Source: Epiperipatus broadwayi
Taxonomy: Eukaryota; Onychophora; Udeonychophora; Euonychophora; Peripatidae
Assembly (NCBI GenBank): GCA_028023455.1
Contig: JAQFVV010000144.1
Location: forward strand, 1,304,001-1,368,000
DNA length: 64,000 nucleotides
Direction of reading: 5' to 3'
The notes beneath the pieces were generated by a model. That model was not told the DNA's origin and ran no database searches. It saw nothing but the letters and a program-made list of their open reading frames with translations. Shown one piece after another: positions 12,487 to 23,540 of the stretch (within the stretch, counting starts at the first letter, position 1; every line of letters starts with the position of its first letter). A program made the position numbers and the translations under genes.

Positions 12487-12605
12487 GTTGTATTTTTATA
12501 TTGGACTATTGAATGTATTTGGAATATTTAAATAAAGTTAATTTTTTCTAAAGACATTCAATGCGCATATTAGATGATGGAAATAGTCCAATATAAAAAT
12601 ACAAC
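12487..12605. mobile_element. 119-bp MITE with 24-bp perfect inverted ends
   Basis: The left end GTTGTATTTTTATATTGGAC and right end GTCCAATATAAAAATACAAC are perfect inverted repeats (24 bp including the next bases). The interior GGAATATTTAAATAAAGTTA and ACATTCAATG is shared with a related copy at about 36205-36303. It encodes no protein. Confidence 0.85.
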
Positions 12606-13048
12606 TAGAACACCATCATCACAAACATTCAGAAAAACACTAAGTATAGTATTGGTGTTTATGAATTTATTTATTTTTTTAATTTTTAGCTGAATATTAG
12701 TTAAGTTATATATAAAACTAAATATAGATTGATATAGATATATAACATTATAATCAATATATATTCATTTTTAGATTTTTTTGATTTTGCTAGAATATTT
12801 TGTTTTCTGATATTTATTTCTTATTTAATAATATTTATTGAGGCATGAAAAAGAATAAATGGAGAGTAAAAAAATAAAAATGGTAAATCTGATTTATTTT
12901 TATTAAAATTTTATTTTAGAATTATTTAGATTAATGTTATTTTATTGAATTTTCTATATATTCGAACTCAAATTAATTTTAAATCTACATAAATCAGTTT
13001 AATATTTACTTTTAAAAAATAATAAAACATTATATATATATATCTTAG
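12606..13048. other. A+T-rich intron 5' of the first visible exon
   Basis: No gene seen. It ends with a TA-rich tract and the acceptor TATCTTAG. Confidence 0.5.
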
Positions 13049-13160
13049 GGCCAATCTTTTAGGAACTCATTTCACAGTGTTTGATAATGGTCTAAATCCT
13101 AAGAAAGCTGGCTTGGTTAATGAAGGCAATACACGCCGTGAGCTAGCAGCAGCTGCATAT
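13049..13160 (+). CDS. TUB: Tubby-family protein, exon a (first visible)
   Basis: The exon follows acceptor TATCTTAG and ends at donor GTAAGATA. Its first base G closes a codon split with an upstream exon. The remaining 37 codons read ANLLGTHFTVFDNGLNPKK... to RRELAAAAY. This is the part of the tubby domain where the beta-barrel core strands (LLGTxFTVFDxG) precede the RxELA helix. Tubby domains bind PI(4,5)P2 and the whole barrel is about 260 residues, so about 90 residues that normally precede this point are missing. No exon encoding them was found in 1-13048, so they lie beyond the window start. The following intron is 17.6 kb. Tubby proteins act in ciliary trafficking of membrane receptors with IFT-A (family knowledge). 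Confidence 0.95.
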
Positions 13161-14281
13161 GTAAGATATCGATTTTTTTTTTTTTTAAATATATATTTTT
13201 TTAAATTATTTTCATTAACTCTATTAATGTAGTTAATTAAAGTAATATTAAATCTTCATACCCCACCTATAGGATTTTCTAAACTTCTAAATGTTATTTA
13301 TTGATTTAAAAAAAAAAGGACCAATCTTATCAAGAAATGTCATTTGAGGTTATTTCATCCAATCAAAGGAGGGCATGAAAATCCAATATTGCTTCAATTA
13401 ATTATATATTTATGATCTTGATAAATTAGCTTTATACAATGTAAAGTATATATATATATTCATCAAAGTACATAGGCAATATTTATTGTTCATCAAAGTA
13501 TGTATATATCTTATTAAACTTACTATTATTGCATACTATTGATTTTTGTCTTCCCTTTGTATTTGTAATTCAAATTTGGATTGACAAACGTATGCATATT
13601 TGTATTATTGCATAACTTACATGTATTCATAAAGTTATACTATGGGAACAGTAAACTTTGAGTGCTAAAAGTTTTTAAATAGATTCCTAGCTATGGAATA
13701 GGGGGTATCAGTTTGATTAATTGAATTCAACTATTGTGATCTTCTTATCATTTTGATATTTGAATATCATGGCCTTTTAAATAACTTTCCATATGATTAT
13801 TTTATATTACCATATATTTTTATTCTTTTTTCCCTTACTCTTCACTCAACCATATGTAATGAAAACCTCATGTAATTTGTCACTTCTTATTTTTTAATCT
13901 TCCACAATTACAAGCATATAATTAGATCATTTATTCACCTATTAGATTTATCATATGTTATGGTCATAAAAATTTTATTTTTCCTTGGATAATGCTAGTG
14001 AATCATTGTAATAAATAGCCTTACGCTTGCTAATTTTAAGATTTACAAAACACAGTGGATTAAAATCAGTGGGGAAATAACAATCTTCTGTGTGTGTGTT
14101 GACATTTATAATGACTAGTAACTAGAATTCCAAATTTGAAAATATAATTAAATAATATATCATATTTCAAAGCAGAAAGATTCACAGGGAAGATGAATAA
14201 GGGAGTTTCCTTTTTAGTTTATTTCATGTAAAGTTAGATGCTACAAAGTTATTGTTGTTTAATCATTTTCAACTTAACTTG
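13161..14281. other. Start of the 17.6-kb intron, A+T-rich
   Basis: Donor GTAAGATA followed by A+T-rich sequence. There are short near-duplicates of TTCATCAAAGTA at about 13460-13500. No gene seen. Confidence 0.5.
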
Positions 14282-14548
14282 TACTGTTCAAGTTAATATG
14301 ATATGGTAAAATAAAAATAATAAGAAAGTCTTAAAAGCACTGAGCCGCCTTTTGGCAAATTGCTGCCAGAATCATGGTGCTGAATAGAACTGTGCCATTA
14401 AAAATATGCATATATAATGGTGAAGATCAATATTTAAATCAGGACCAGTATGTAAATTAGATGTTCCATTTTTTATAATGGGACTATTGATGGAATGAGC
14501 ACTTTCTTATTAGTTTTATTTTACCTTTTCATATTAACTTGAACAGTA
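14282..14548. mobile_element. 267-bp MITE with about 48-bp inverted ends
   Basis: The left end TACTGTTCAAGTTAATATG... and right end ...CATATTAACTTGAACAGTA pair over about 48 bp. This includes a long A-rich run with TAATAAGAAAGT against ACTTTCTTATTA. The ends start and finish with TA, consistent with a Tc1/mariner-type target. No coding sequence. Confidence 0.85.
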
Positions 14549-14639
14549 ACAGTTTAGTAGAATTATATAATTGTATGAAAATATATTATTGATATTTAAT
14601 CATTTTCAGCAATTATTTTTCCATTTCAAAATGAGATTA

Positions 14640-14920
14640 ATCCATTTTCTCCAATACTTAGCCTCTCTTATCCATATTACTCCAGAAACTGGCTTATAAT
14701 CATCCAGAATATCTTATGTGGTCTTTTTTTAGGTCTCTTTCCATCTTTTTTGATCAAATGTCTGTTCATTGTTATCTCTTTTAGCAAATGTCCAGCTCAC
14801 CTCCATTTCAGCATCTTAATTTTTCAATATCCATTGTACTTGTTTGTTCTTTTATTCATGCATTTCATTTTTCATTCCTTCACTCCCAGCATATATCTTT
14901 CTGTACTTCATTTTTGAAAT
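14640..14920 (-). pseudogene. RTE-like endonuclease/reverse transcriptase, C-terminal fragment
   Basis: The minus strand reads LKWR, stop, AGHLLKEITMNRHLIKKDGK, then RPKKRPHKIFWMI. This matches the C-terminal pattern of RTE-type retroelement proteins (LKWRWAGH..., then a basic KRPxxRP block and W-x-D/I). An upstream stretch RKIYAGSEGMKNEMHE fits the preceding region. Stops and frame changes make it a dead fragment. Related fragments lie at 22930-23523 and 33425-33775. Confidence 0.55.
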
Positions 14921-15870
14921 AATAAAAAAATATATGAGTAGTTAATGCCTTTGAGGCAAATTAGTCACTAGGGCATAAATTGTATATATTTTTTTGATAC
15001 AAAAGAATTGAGAAAATAATAGGATATAGCTAGAACTTAGGTTTTTGCTTCTAATTTGTTTATTTAATATTATATTTTCAAAAATAGTTATCTGTCAAAT
15101 TTTATTATAGAATTTTTTTAAGGATGTTAGGTCTTTTTTTCTTTCTCTCAAGATTTCATATATATATATAAAGAAAGTTCAATTTGCAAAAAAATATTTT
15201 GACCCAATGATATAATTAATGGCACAAAGGTGACATCAAATTTCTGCAAATGTTATTCTATCTTATTTTTTTATTATAAATAATTTTTCCATTGCTTTAT
15301 TTATAAATTATATTAAATGAATTATGTATATATTATTAACAAATTTGTTTGTTGAAAATATATCTATTAGTATTTTTTTATAATAGGCCTTTCATGAATG
15401 AAGCTTTATTATAAAATTAATATTAATTAATTATCAGTTATTTTGTGACTTAAGTAAATGAAAATAATATTTAATGAACTCAAGTGAATGGGTAATTAAT
15501 GTTCAAAAAATGTGCATCTTTTAATAGTCAGTAATGAGAGAAAAAAAAAAGACCTTCTTTAGCTTGAATAGATATCATCTTGAGAATGTGAGTCAATTTA
15601 AATATCTTAGTAGTTGTTTTAATAGAGAGGCAAAATTCGATGTTGAAGTGCAACATAAACCATAGGGTGCTGATATAGTATAATCTTTGGCTATTTAATG
15701 TGACGTTACAACTCAATGTTTGATTTATAGCATTATAGTTTTTAAATATTGTTTTTTAAAATTATAATATTGATTCAGTATATAGCGTTGATAGACCGGA
15801 CTGATATTTTTAAAATAGCATTTATTATTTTTCTAATGATCGCTATATTTTAACGGGTTTTTGTAAATAT
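14921..15870. other. A+T-rich intronic DNA, nothing seen
   Basis: No supported gene; short open frames only. Confidence 0.45.
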
Positions 15871-16069
15871 TGCAATGTTTGATTATGACTATATATATAA
15901 ATTAGCGTTTTTGGTTTATTTTAAAGTATTTTTTAAATTTCACCTCTTTTTCTTTTCCTGCACTTTTTTGCAATGTTTGATTATGACTATATATATAAAT
16001 TAGCATTTTTGGTTTATTTTAAAGTATTTTTCAATGTTCACCTCTTTTTCTTTTCCCACACTTTTTTTT
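15871..16069. repeat. Tandem duplication, 98-bp unit, two copies
   Basis: The block starting TGCAATGTTTGATTATGACT at 15871 recurs at 15969 with few changes, through CACCTCTTTTTCTTTTCC. It is a simple local duplication in a T-rich stretch. Confidence 0.9.
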
Positions 16070-18649
16070 TGATAGTAGCACCTTAGGCTATTTAATGTGA
16101 TGTTTTCCCGCCATTTTTTTAAGTGTAGTCCCTTCCCACCACCTTTTTAAATTATAGTGCCTCAGGCGTTTTACTTTTTTTTTTTTGAAAAATGAGTGTT
16201 TCCAAATTCAAAATAGCCGCCGAGCACATACTATATTAGCACCGACCACAGTATGCTGCTGCCATGTATAACAAGTTAAAAGACAGAATATTTTATTACT
16301 GTAATATAATTACTTCATATAAATTAGTTATATTTGGGACAGCTATTCTGCCAGATTTTTGTTGCATGGAAGTGACCATGAACACCTTCTACCTTTTTAA
16401 TATAAAAACATTGGAAAATGTTCACTTAAATTCATAAGATTTTAAAAATATGGTGTCTAGTTCATAATTAATATATTCTTAGCTTTCTAGATGTATGTAT
16501 ATTATATGTACTATTGTAAAAGTGTTATTTTTGTAATATTGGACATGGTTTTTTTCTAGAATTATACAATATTAATTGCTTTTCCTAAGAGAGTATGGTG
16601 GTGAATAATAGGCAATTGAAGAATTACAACTGAGCATGGTGTTGTAGTTTTTTTAAAAATAAAAATTCATTACGAAAAAGATTAAAAGACAGCATCACAA
16701 GAAATCAGATATGTAGACTGGTCATGAATATTATATATGTGGACATATTTGTATTTCAGGGATTGGTTTGTAAAATAATCATAAAACTTGGCTTGAATAT
16801 TTTATTCTTTGTTTATCATTATTTTTCCCTTTTCTTTTGTAAGAATAATGGCTATATTCATTTACAAGTGGCTGTTAATGATGATAACACTTTAAATTTT
16901 CCACTATCTGAAGGATCAGAAATTTGAATAAAATTTACTTGGTTAAAAATTCCAAGGAGGTGAATGAGAGCAGTTTAGTTGGGGAGATTGAAATATTTTT
17001 CATCAAATTTGTTTATTCAAATTTAACTATCTGCCTGACAGCATTAATAGGAAAATTTGGTTATCGTCAACATTAAACTCTTTCGCTTCATGCTACAAAT
17101 ACTGATAAAATATTATTCATGTTTGTGTACATTTTTTCAAATGTATGAATTAATTATTAAAAAAAAAAAACGAGAAAGATTGTTACTTGGGGTTTCTTTC
17201 AAGTATAACCTTTAGAAATTAGATCCAGACTTTTTTAAAATTCAAAACTGCAACTTTATTTTATCTCAGTATTCCCCAATTTCCTCTTTTGCTTCTGCAA
17301 GAGGAAATTAACATTAATACACTGATATTTAAAAAAAAAGCGTTCGTACTGATAAAAGATTTAAAAAAAATCTTCATACTTATATATATATCATACTTAT
17401 ATATATATATTATCTTTATCCCTCGCCCCCCACTGCAATTCTTCACTTTAATTTTGATTATACTTTTTGCTTTGTTTTCAGTTGTTTGTAAGAGATATTT
17501 TTCTGTCTCATGAAATAGACATTGGGATGACATCCCAAATATCTTTTTCAGTTAATTTATTAATAATCGTTAGCAGTTATTTTCACCTTCACTTTAGAAC
17601 CATTTACTATTAGTCAATCTAATCATGCAGTGACAGATATTATAGTGATGTAAAATTCCATCTTCAGACTGTGACTGGTTTCTGACTATTCTGAGTTGGA
17701 GTTGGGAATTTTATAGTACTATATTATCTACTGTTCATTTATTATTAAAGCATACAATAGACCATTCTTGAATAAACTGAAAATTGCTGATCTTAGAAGT
17801 ATATAAATAGACATATGAGATTCATGTGATATTGTTAGTACTTAGTAATAATCAACTTTTAAATATTACTCTTATTTAAGACTTTTATCATTTTTTATTT
17901 ATCAAGAATTTGAGAAAAGGTTTTTAAATATTTTAAACCAGTAGTGGCTTCCCTATGCAAAGGAAAAATTGTGTAAGGTATAGGAAAAGTAGATATTTTA
18001 TGTAATATAATTTTAAATCATGAACACTCTGAGAATGTTCATTTTCTTGGCAGTGATGTTTTAATTTTATATTTTTTATGCTATTATCAGCATTGCTATC
18101 TTTAAACGAAAACACTTCCAAATATAGTCACATTTTCAGAATTTTTTCAATATTCAGAATTTAGTTTTTAAGGGAAGTGTATGTTTATTTTAGATACAAA
18201 CTGTTATAATAATGGATTTCATAGGTAAATTTGTAAAAATTGTAAATTCTCAATTATTTTTTCAACTTTAATTAATTGCAGTTATTTGTATTTCAAGACA
18301 AATGTTGAAGACTTCACTTATTTTTAACTAAATAAAAAGCTTTGTCTGCAAAACGTATTTCATAGATTCTTATAAGTTCAAATTTTAATGACTCTTTTTT
18401 ACAATAGGATTAAAGTTAGAGTATACCAATAAGACATCATATGACTTTCTATGCTAGTTTTTTTTTAAATTCTCTTCACCTAAGCTGGAGAATCAGTGGA
18501 TACTAATATATCCTCATGGACAAAGGCCATAAATCAAAAATTGTTCAGGGAATATGGATATAATAGCGTAGCCATTGATTGTACATTGATTAATTATTTA
18601 AGTTTATAGTTACTTTAAATGATCAGATTTCAATGTGGTAGCTGCAAGT
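16070..18649. other. A+T-rich intronic DNA without a supported gene
   Basis: It contains a small less A+T-rich patch near 16100-16260, a TA-rich run at 17380-17410 with a CCCTCGCCCCCC tract, and no recognisable protein. Open frames of 60-90 codons here overlap on opposite strands and look like chance. Confidence 0.45.
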
Positions 18650-19430
18650 ATTAAGAATAGTTTGAAAGCAGAAATTATAACCAGAAATTAATAATGTTAT
18701 TAATAAAAAGCATAAATGAAGTAAAAAAGAATCAAACGAGAAGTTTATTATAAGACAAATTATGGAAAAGATAAATAAGAATCACTTAATAGTAAAAATT
18801 GAAGATAAAGGATCAAGGTTTGCTGTTTTAAATGAAATTGACTATGATAGGAAATTAAAAGAAGATATTGGAAAGCAGACATACCAAAATATAAAGATCT
18901 AGGAAATAGAATAATAAAACAATTAATGGAAAGGAATATAGATTTTTATAGCCTACAGCCTTTGAACATCCATGTATATTTGGGAAGGTTAAAATACATA
19001 AGGATGACATGTCAATAAAAGTAATGTTAGATTTTAATAATTACATTCTTAAAGATTTATGTGATATAATTTATAAAAACATTCTCATTACAATAGGTTT
19101 TGGCAAATATAGTATTAGGAATTTAGAAGAACTTATAGATGAATTAAATAATGTAAAAGATAAATAGATCGACTGTATTATTTGATACTGAAAAAATGTA
19201 TCAGAGTATATCTAGGGAAGATAGTATAAAAATAGTTATTGATAAAATAAAAATGAATAATATAATTTTAGAAGAATGGTTATATGTTATCAGAGAAGCA
19301 TTATTATTGATAAATGATTACTTTATATTTTAAATCTAAGGAGGAATTTTGGAATATAACAAAGGGTTGGGTTATGAGTTGTGCTATTAATGGGATTTTT
19401 ATTATTGGTTATGATTGACTATATAGACAA

Positions 19431-19564
19431 AAAATGTAATAGGTAGTCTTGCATTGGTGGTCGAGAGGTCAGCGCGACTGCCTTGCACTTGCAGGCAGCT
19501 GCCCGGGTTGCGGGTTTGCGTCCCGGCTGATGCTATGACACTTAAAAAAAAAATGTAATAGGTA
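19431..19564 (+). repeat. SINE target-site duplication pair
   Basis: AAAATGTAATAGGTA at 19431-19445 is repeated at 19550-19564 immediately after the SINE poly-A tail. This 15-bp duplication directly demonstrates retroposition into the pre-existing Penelope-like sequence. Confidence 0.92.
19446..19549 (+). mobile_element. tRNA-derived SINE, full copy
   Basis: The insert has an A-box-like TGGTCGAGAGGTCAGCG, an anticodon-arm-like CTGCC...GGCAG, a B-box-like GGGTTTGCGTCCCGG, then TGATGCTATGACAC and a poly-A tail. It is flanked by a 15-bp target duplication. SINEs are transcribed by pol III and mobilised by LINE machinery (family knowledge). It is notably G+C-rich against its surroundings. Two relatives lie at 43691-43804 and 44670-44760. 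Confidence 0.88.
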
Positions 19565-19904
19565 AAGCATTGGACAATATTAAATGCAATATTAAGTTTA
19601 CAGTGGAAAAAGGAGAGAAGGGATTAAATAATTTAGACATTTTTAAGAAGAGGGATTAATGATGTAATACTTATTAAACATTATATTAAGAATAAAGAAA
19701 AAAGAGATATAATTGATACAGATTTATATCAGGCATAGTTCCAGAAAATAGCTTTGAAAGATTTTAACTTTAAAAATGATAGACTAATATTGAATATAAA
19801 AAAAGCATTTGAACAGAAATTGGAAGTTGAGAATGATTATGTTAGTGTGGGATATAAAAGAAAAGATATTAAAAAAATTTCAGCAATAAAAATAATAATA
19901 CAAA

Positions 19905-20842
19905 AGATAATGATATTCTCTTGTTGCTAAAGATCCCATTCGAGCCTTAAACAACAAACTATTTTCATTACTATTATCATATATTAACTCGCACCTAATA
20001 TTCTGTTTATTTCTATATATATTTAAACTCTTTTTACTCTCCATATTAGTTCTCCCTCTCTCTAACTCCCTATTCTTTATTAATAAATATTTTCTTTTAT
20101 CCCATTCCTTACCACTATAACACTCAACAATCCTCCTAACACAATCATCCCATCTTTTGTACAAATATACTTATATAAATTCTTTATCCAAATCTTTTGC
20201 ATACCGCATTACCTTTCTGATCCATCTTGTTACCTGCCCTTTACTCATAACCCAATTAAATACTATTTTGGCTATTCTTTTATTATCCATAAACTGCAAT
20301 ATACCAAACATTTTCCTTTTACTTTTTGCATCTCTCATATGAATACTTGACCATCCCATTTCTCCTTGAATTGCTTCCCTTGCTGTCCATACATCTGCAT
20401 CCAATGCATGTCTTCCTACTTCCCTTTGAACTTTTTCTAAATAATTTAATACCCCTTTACTAACACATAATGCATCATTACCATATGTTAACCCTGCTAC
20501 TGCAACTCCCTTTCATATAATTCTAGCTACCTCATATTTATTATATGAAAACACTGTTAATTTCTTTATCAATCCCTTTCTTTTCTTTGCTTCATTTATC
20601 AATTTTTTCTCCCATTCATCCAAATAATTTTTCTGATTACTTAAAATAATTCCCAAATAACTATATATATTCATCACACTTAACTTAATATCTCCCAATA
20701 AAAATTCTACATCTTCTCTTTCCACAGTATTAACAATCATTATATTTGATTTTTCTTCACTAAATTTAATCCCCATCTCTTTACCCACCCTTGCACATGT
20801 CCTCAGCATAACTTCCATATCTTCTTTTTTTTCTGCATACAA
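19905..20842 (-). pseudogene. LINE C-terminal region, copy 1
   Basis: The minus strand reads YAEKKEDMEVMLRTCARVGK and IMIVN (after the RT catalytic loop), then in a second frame VWTAREAIQGEMGWSS, RIAKIVFNWVMSKGQ and MRYAKDLDKEFI. A third frame gives VECYSGKEWDKRK and ends near LLFKARMGSLATREY. The order is the same as in the + strand copy. The region between the RT and the C-terminus of this LINE has no recognised enzymatic motif. Three frame changes are needed. Confidence 0.7.
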
Positions 20843-21866
20843 AAATATATCCGCAAAAAAAAAGACCTGACAAAATATATACTCCCTTACTACCTATTAA
20901 TGGTTTCCCTCTTCCTAATCTTTCTATTGCTCTTTCCATTTCACTCAAATACAACACAAACAAAATAGGTGACATAGGGCATCCTTGCCTTAGTCCCACC
21001 CTATTTTTAACTTTAACTGATTCTATATTCCCTAATTGATATATATAATAATTATTTTTATATAATTTTTTAATAATATCCACTAAAGCTTCATCCATTC
21101 CCAAATTTGCCAAACTTATCCATAATCCATTTCTATTTACTCTATCATATGCCTTCTCTATATCTATAAAACCCATATATAACTGTTTACCTGAATTTCT
21201 ACTCATATCCATAAGTTGTGTAACTACAAATAAACTATCTTCTATATGCCTATCTAATCTAAAACCTCCTTGCATTTCCCCCACTACATTATTCTCTTCT
21301 ATCCATTTTACAACTCTTCTAGCCACCATATATGAGAAAACTTTATATAAAACTGATGTTACCACTATCAGTCTATAATTATTTAACTTTCTATGATCCT
21401 TACACTTTCCTTTAAATAATAATCTCATTTTTGTATTACTCCAACTACTTGGGAAAACTCTATTCTGTGCCATCTTATTAAAACAGGATAATAACTTTAC
21501 TTTTGCCCTATATCCTAAATTCATTACCATCTCTGCTGTCCATCCATCTAAACCTCTTGCCTTTCCACTTTTCAATTTCTTCTCTACCTCATTCAGTTCA
21601 TTTGCTGTAAACCTAATATTTCCATTACTATATGCTTTCATGTTTTCTATTACTCTATCCTTCATATCTAACATCTTTTCTATATTCATTACATATCTAT
21701 TTAAGATTCTCTCTAAATCTTCTCTAGAGCTACACTCTATTCCCTCATCATCTAGTAATACTATCCCCCCCCCCATATTACTCCTTTTAATGTAATTCCA
21801 AAATTTTTTACTCCCATCTCTTTCACTTTTATTAATATCCTCCAACAATCTACTATTCAATTTCAT
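20781..21866 (-). pseudogene. LINE reverse transcriptase, longest intact frame (361 codons)
   Basis: Motifs in order: GWTAEMVMNLGY; NYRLIVVTSVLYKVFSYM with RRVVKWIEENN; FRLDRHIEDSLFVVTQ; MGFIDIEKAYDRVNRNG (motif A, catalytic D); VGLRQGCPMSPILFVLY (motif B). The catalytic YADD box is damaged: the local sequence reads FADIFLYA, with one Asp codon lost beside a long T run. This also shifts the frame, so the annotated frame ends in RKK. It catalyses target-primed reverse transcription in active relatives; this copy should be dead. Confidence 0.88.
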
Positions 21867-22018
21867 TCTCTCTCTCTATAATTATCTATTTTAGCCAACT
21901 TCTTTTCTAAGTACTTTTCCCATTTAGCATTAATATCTTTTTCACTTTCCTTATTCTTAATAGCACACTTATATTCTCTACATTGCTTTTTTCCTCTCTT
22001 TTACATTTTTACTAATTC

Positions 22019-22929
22019 TCATTTTTTATTACTTTTATTCTTCTGAATATTCTCACCTAAAACCCTATTTGCCACTTTTTCTACTTCTTTACACCAGTCT
22101 TTATACTCATCCTCAACCAACTCTTCCATGATTTCTTCAACTTGTATTTTATACTCTTCCAACTTATTCTTATCATTCACTCTCCATCCACATCTTTCAT
22201 TATTATTTCTATTTTTATTTCTATTCTCCATCACATTACTAACCAGTTCAATTCCAATAAAGTTATGATCACTAGTGCATATTTTTTCTTCGTTATCAAA
22301 CACCTTAATTTTCCATATTTTATTCATTCCCTCTTTCTCTACTAATACATAATCTATTGTGTGAAATCTATTATTTCTAGATCATGTGTATTGTCCCTCA
22401 TAAATATTTAATAAATTTCCAATACTCAAATTCATTTTCTGACAAAATTTCTTCAAAAGCTGTCCATTTTTATTATCTACATTATCAATTTTTTCAATAT
22501 GTCCATTCATATCCTCTATAACCATTATTCTCTTCCCCCTTTTTTTAAAACTTTGTATATTCTTAACTAGACATTCATATATGTTACTGTTCCACTCCAT
22601 TATAATTTGACTATCTCCAGTGGCTCTATAAACTATAGCCACCATCCATTCTTGTCTACCCAACTTTATTTCAAACCACAAATATTCGACATTTTTCTTT
22701 TCTATTTATACTCTACCATATCAACTGTTCCAAAATAGGTTCTTCTTCTTCTCTTAGATGTATTTCCACTACTGCTAATACCTCTAGCTCTTCATTTTCA
22801 ATTGTTTTATTTAATTCCATCCACTTTTCTGATCTCCTACCACCTTGCATATTCAAAAACCCAATTTTAACAATTTCTTCTTTCCTAACTACTCTTTTGT
22901 AAATTCTTTTTAATTCTTTCTTCTCAAAA
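22019..22929 (-). pseudogene. LINE AP-endonuclease region, copy 1
   Basis: The minus strand reads VKIGFLNMQGGRRSEKWMEL and LEVLAVVEIHLREEEEP (the N and E motifs of APE-type endonucleases), then after a break EIKLGRQEWMVAIVYRATGD, MVIEDMNGHIEKID (family pattern GDxN), and finally KVFDNEEKICTSDHNFI (the terminal SDH motif). Active APE domains nick target DNA. Broken by at least two frame changes. Confidence 0.78.
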
Positions 22930-23523
22930 TATGAAAATAAAGATTGATTATGATAAGTTAGAAGAAGTTAACAGCTACAAATATCTTATACAGATGGAAA
23001 CATAATGGATGAAATTAATCATAGAATTAAACTTGATTGGAGTGCTTTTGATAGAAATAACTTGATACTAAAAGGAAATGTGCCTATGTGTTTAAAAAGA
23101 AAGATTTTTAATAAATATGTTTTACCAGTTCTTACTTATGGATCTGAGTCTTGGACACTTAATAGAAGAGCAATACAGAGACTTCAAATCACTCAATAGA
23201 AATATGGAGAGATGTGTGTTAGGAGTAACAAGAAGAGATTGAAAACACAATATATGGGTAAGAGAACAAACAGGTGTTATTGACCTCAATTAAAAAATTA
23301 AAAGACTGGAGTTGGGATGGACGTATTGCTAGAAGAGATTGGACAATTGAAATCTTAAACTGGATTCCAGGAGATTGTAAAAGTCCCAGAAAGAGACATA
23401 TTAGATGGATAGATGAAATAAGAAAATGTGCACAGATGATGTGGAGAAGAGAAGTTAAAGATCAGAGAAGATGGTTTGAACTTGGAGAGACCTTCATCCT
23501 GCAGTGGATTGATAATGGTTGAT
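22930..23523 (+). pseudogene. RTE-like retroelement, C-terminal fragment
   Basis: The + strand reads KIDYDKLEEVNSYKYL, then MDEINHRIKLDWSAFDRN, PMCLKRKIFNKYVLPVLTYG, SESWTLNRRAIQRLQ, and after a break WDGRIARRDWTIEILNWIPG, RKRHIRWIDEIRKCAQ and RRWFELGETFILQW. This is the very recognisable C-terminal half of RTE-type endonuclease/RT proteins. Stops occur after ITQ and between the two main frames. It sits exactly between the two head-to-head LINE copies. Confidence 0.85.
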
Positions 23524-23540
23524 GATGATGATCAAGAACA

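Larger units (their letters stand above)
18650..19880 (+). pseudogene. Penelope-like element reverse transcriptase, broken
   Basis: Across frame shifts the + strand reads IEDKGSRFAVLNEIDYDRKL (the ADKG-type start of Penelope RT), CIFGKVKIHKDDMS (family pattern Y-G-L-P-K-I-H-K), then KYSIRNLEELIDELNNVK, FDTEKMYQSIS (motif A region), NDYFIF, EFWNITKGWVMSC (family pattern FY-QI-G-AMGS), and after the SINE NIKFTVEKG (read as NIKCNIKFTVEKGEKGLNNL) followed by DIFKKRD (family pattern I-FT-E-...-FLDI). The catalytic YxDD segment expected between the last two blocks is not visible. Penelope-like elements use an RT with a GIY-YIG endonuclease; no endonuclease is recognised in this copy. It is interrupted by a SINE at 19446-19549 and abuts a LINE at its 3' side. 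Confidence 0.72.
19905..22929 (-). mobile_element. LINE (APE endonuclease + RT), copy 1, truncated at the 3' end
   Basis: The minus strand carries a non-LTR retrotransposon ORF2-like protein in pieces: endonuclease (22929 down to about 22019), reverse transcriptase (21866 to 20781) and a C-terminal region (20842 to 19905). It matches, in inverted orientation, the copy at 23541-26647. Its 3' end is cut at about 19905, where the Penelope-like relic begins; copy 2 continues about 400 bp further. Frameshifts separate the pieces, so it is inactive. The clade (CR1/Jockey-like or other) is not resolved by eye. Confidence 0.85.

Noticed and set aside
1-13048. Upstream tubby exon (GGxNFIGKLR region)
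   Set aside because: I looked for GGAGAA/GGAAAA contexts followed by a donor and found none that translate correctly, so it is assumed to be outside the window.
17261-17533. Overlapping 90-codon (-) and 74-codon (+) frames
   Set aside because: Opposite-strand frames over a TA microsatellite. The translation is composition-driven.
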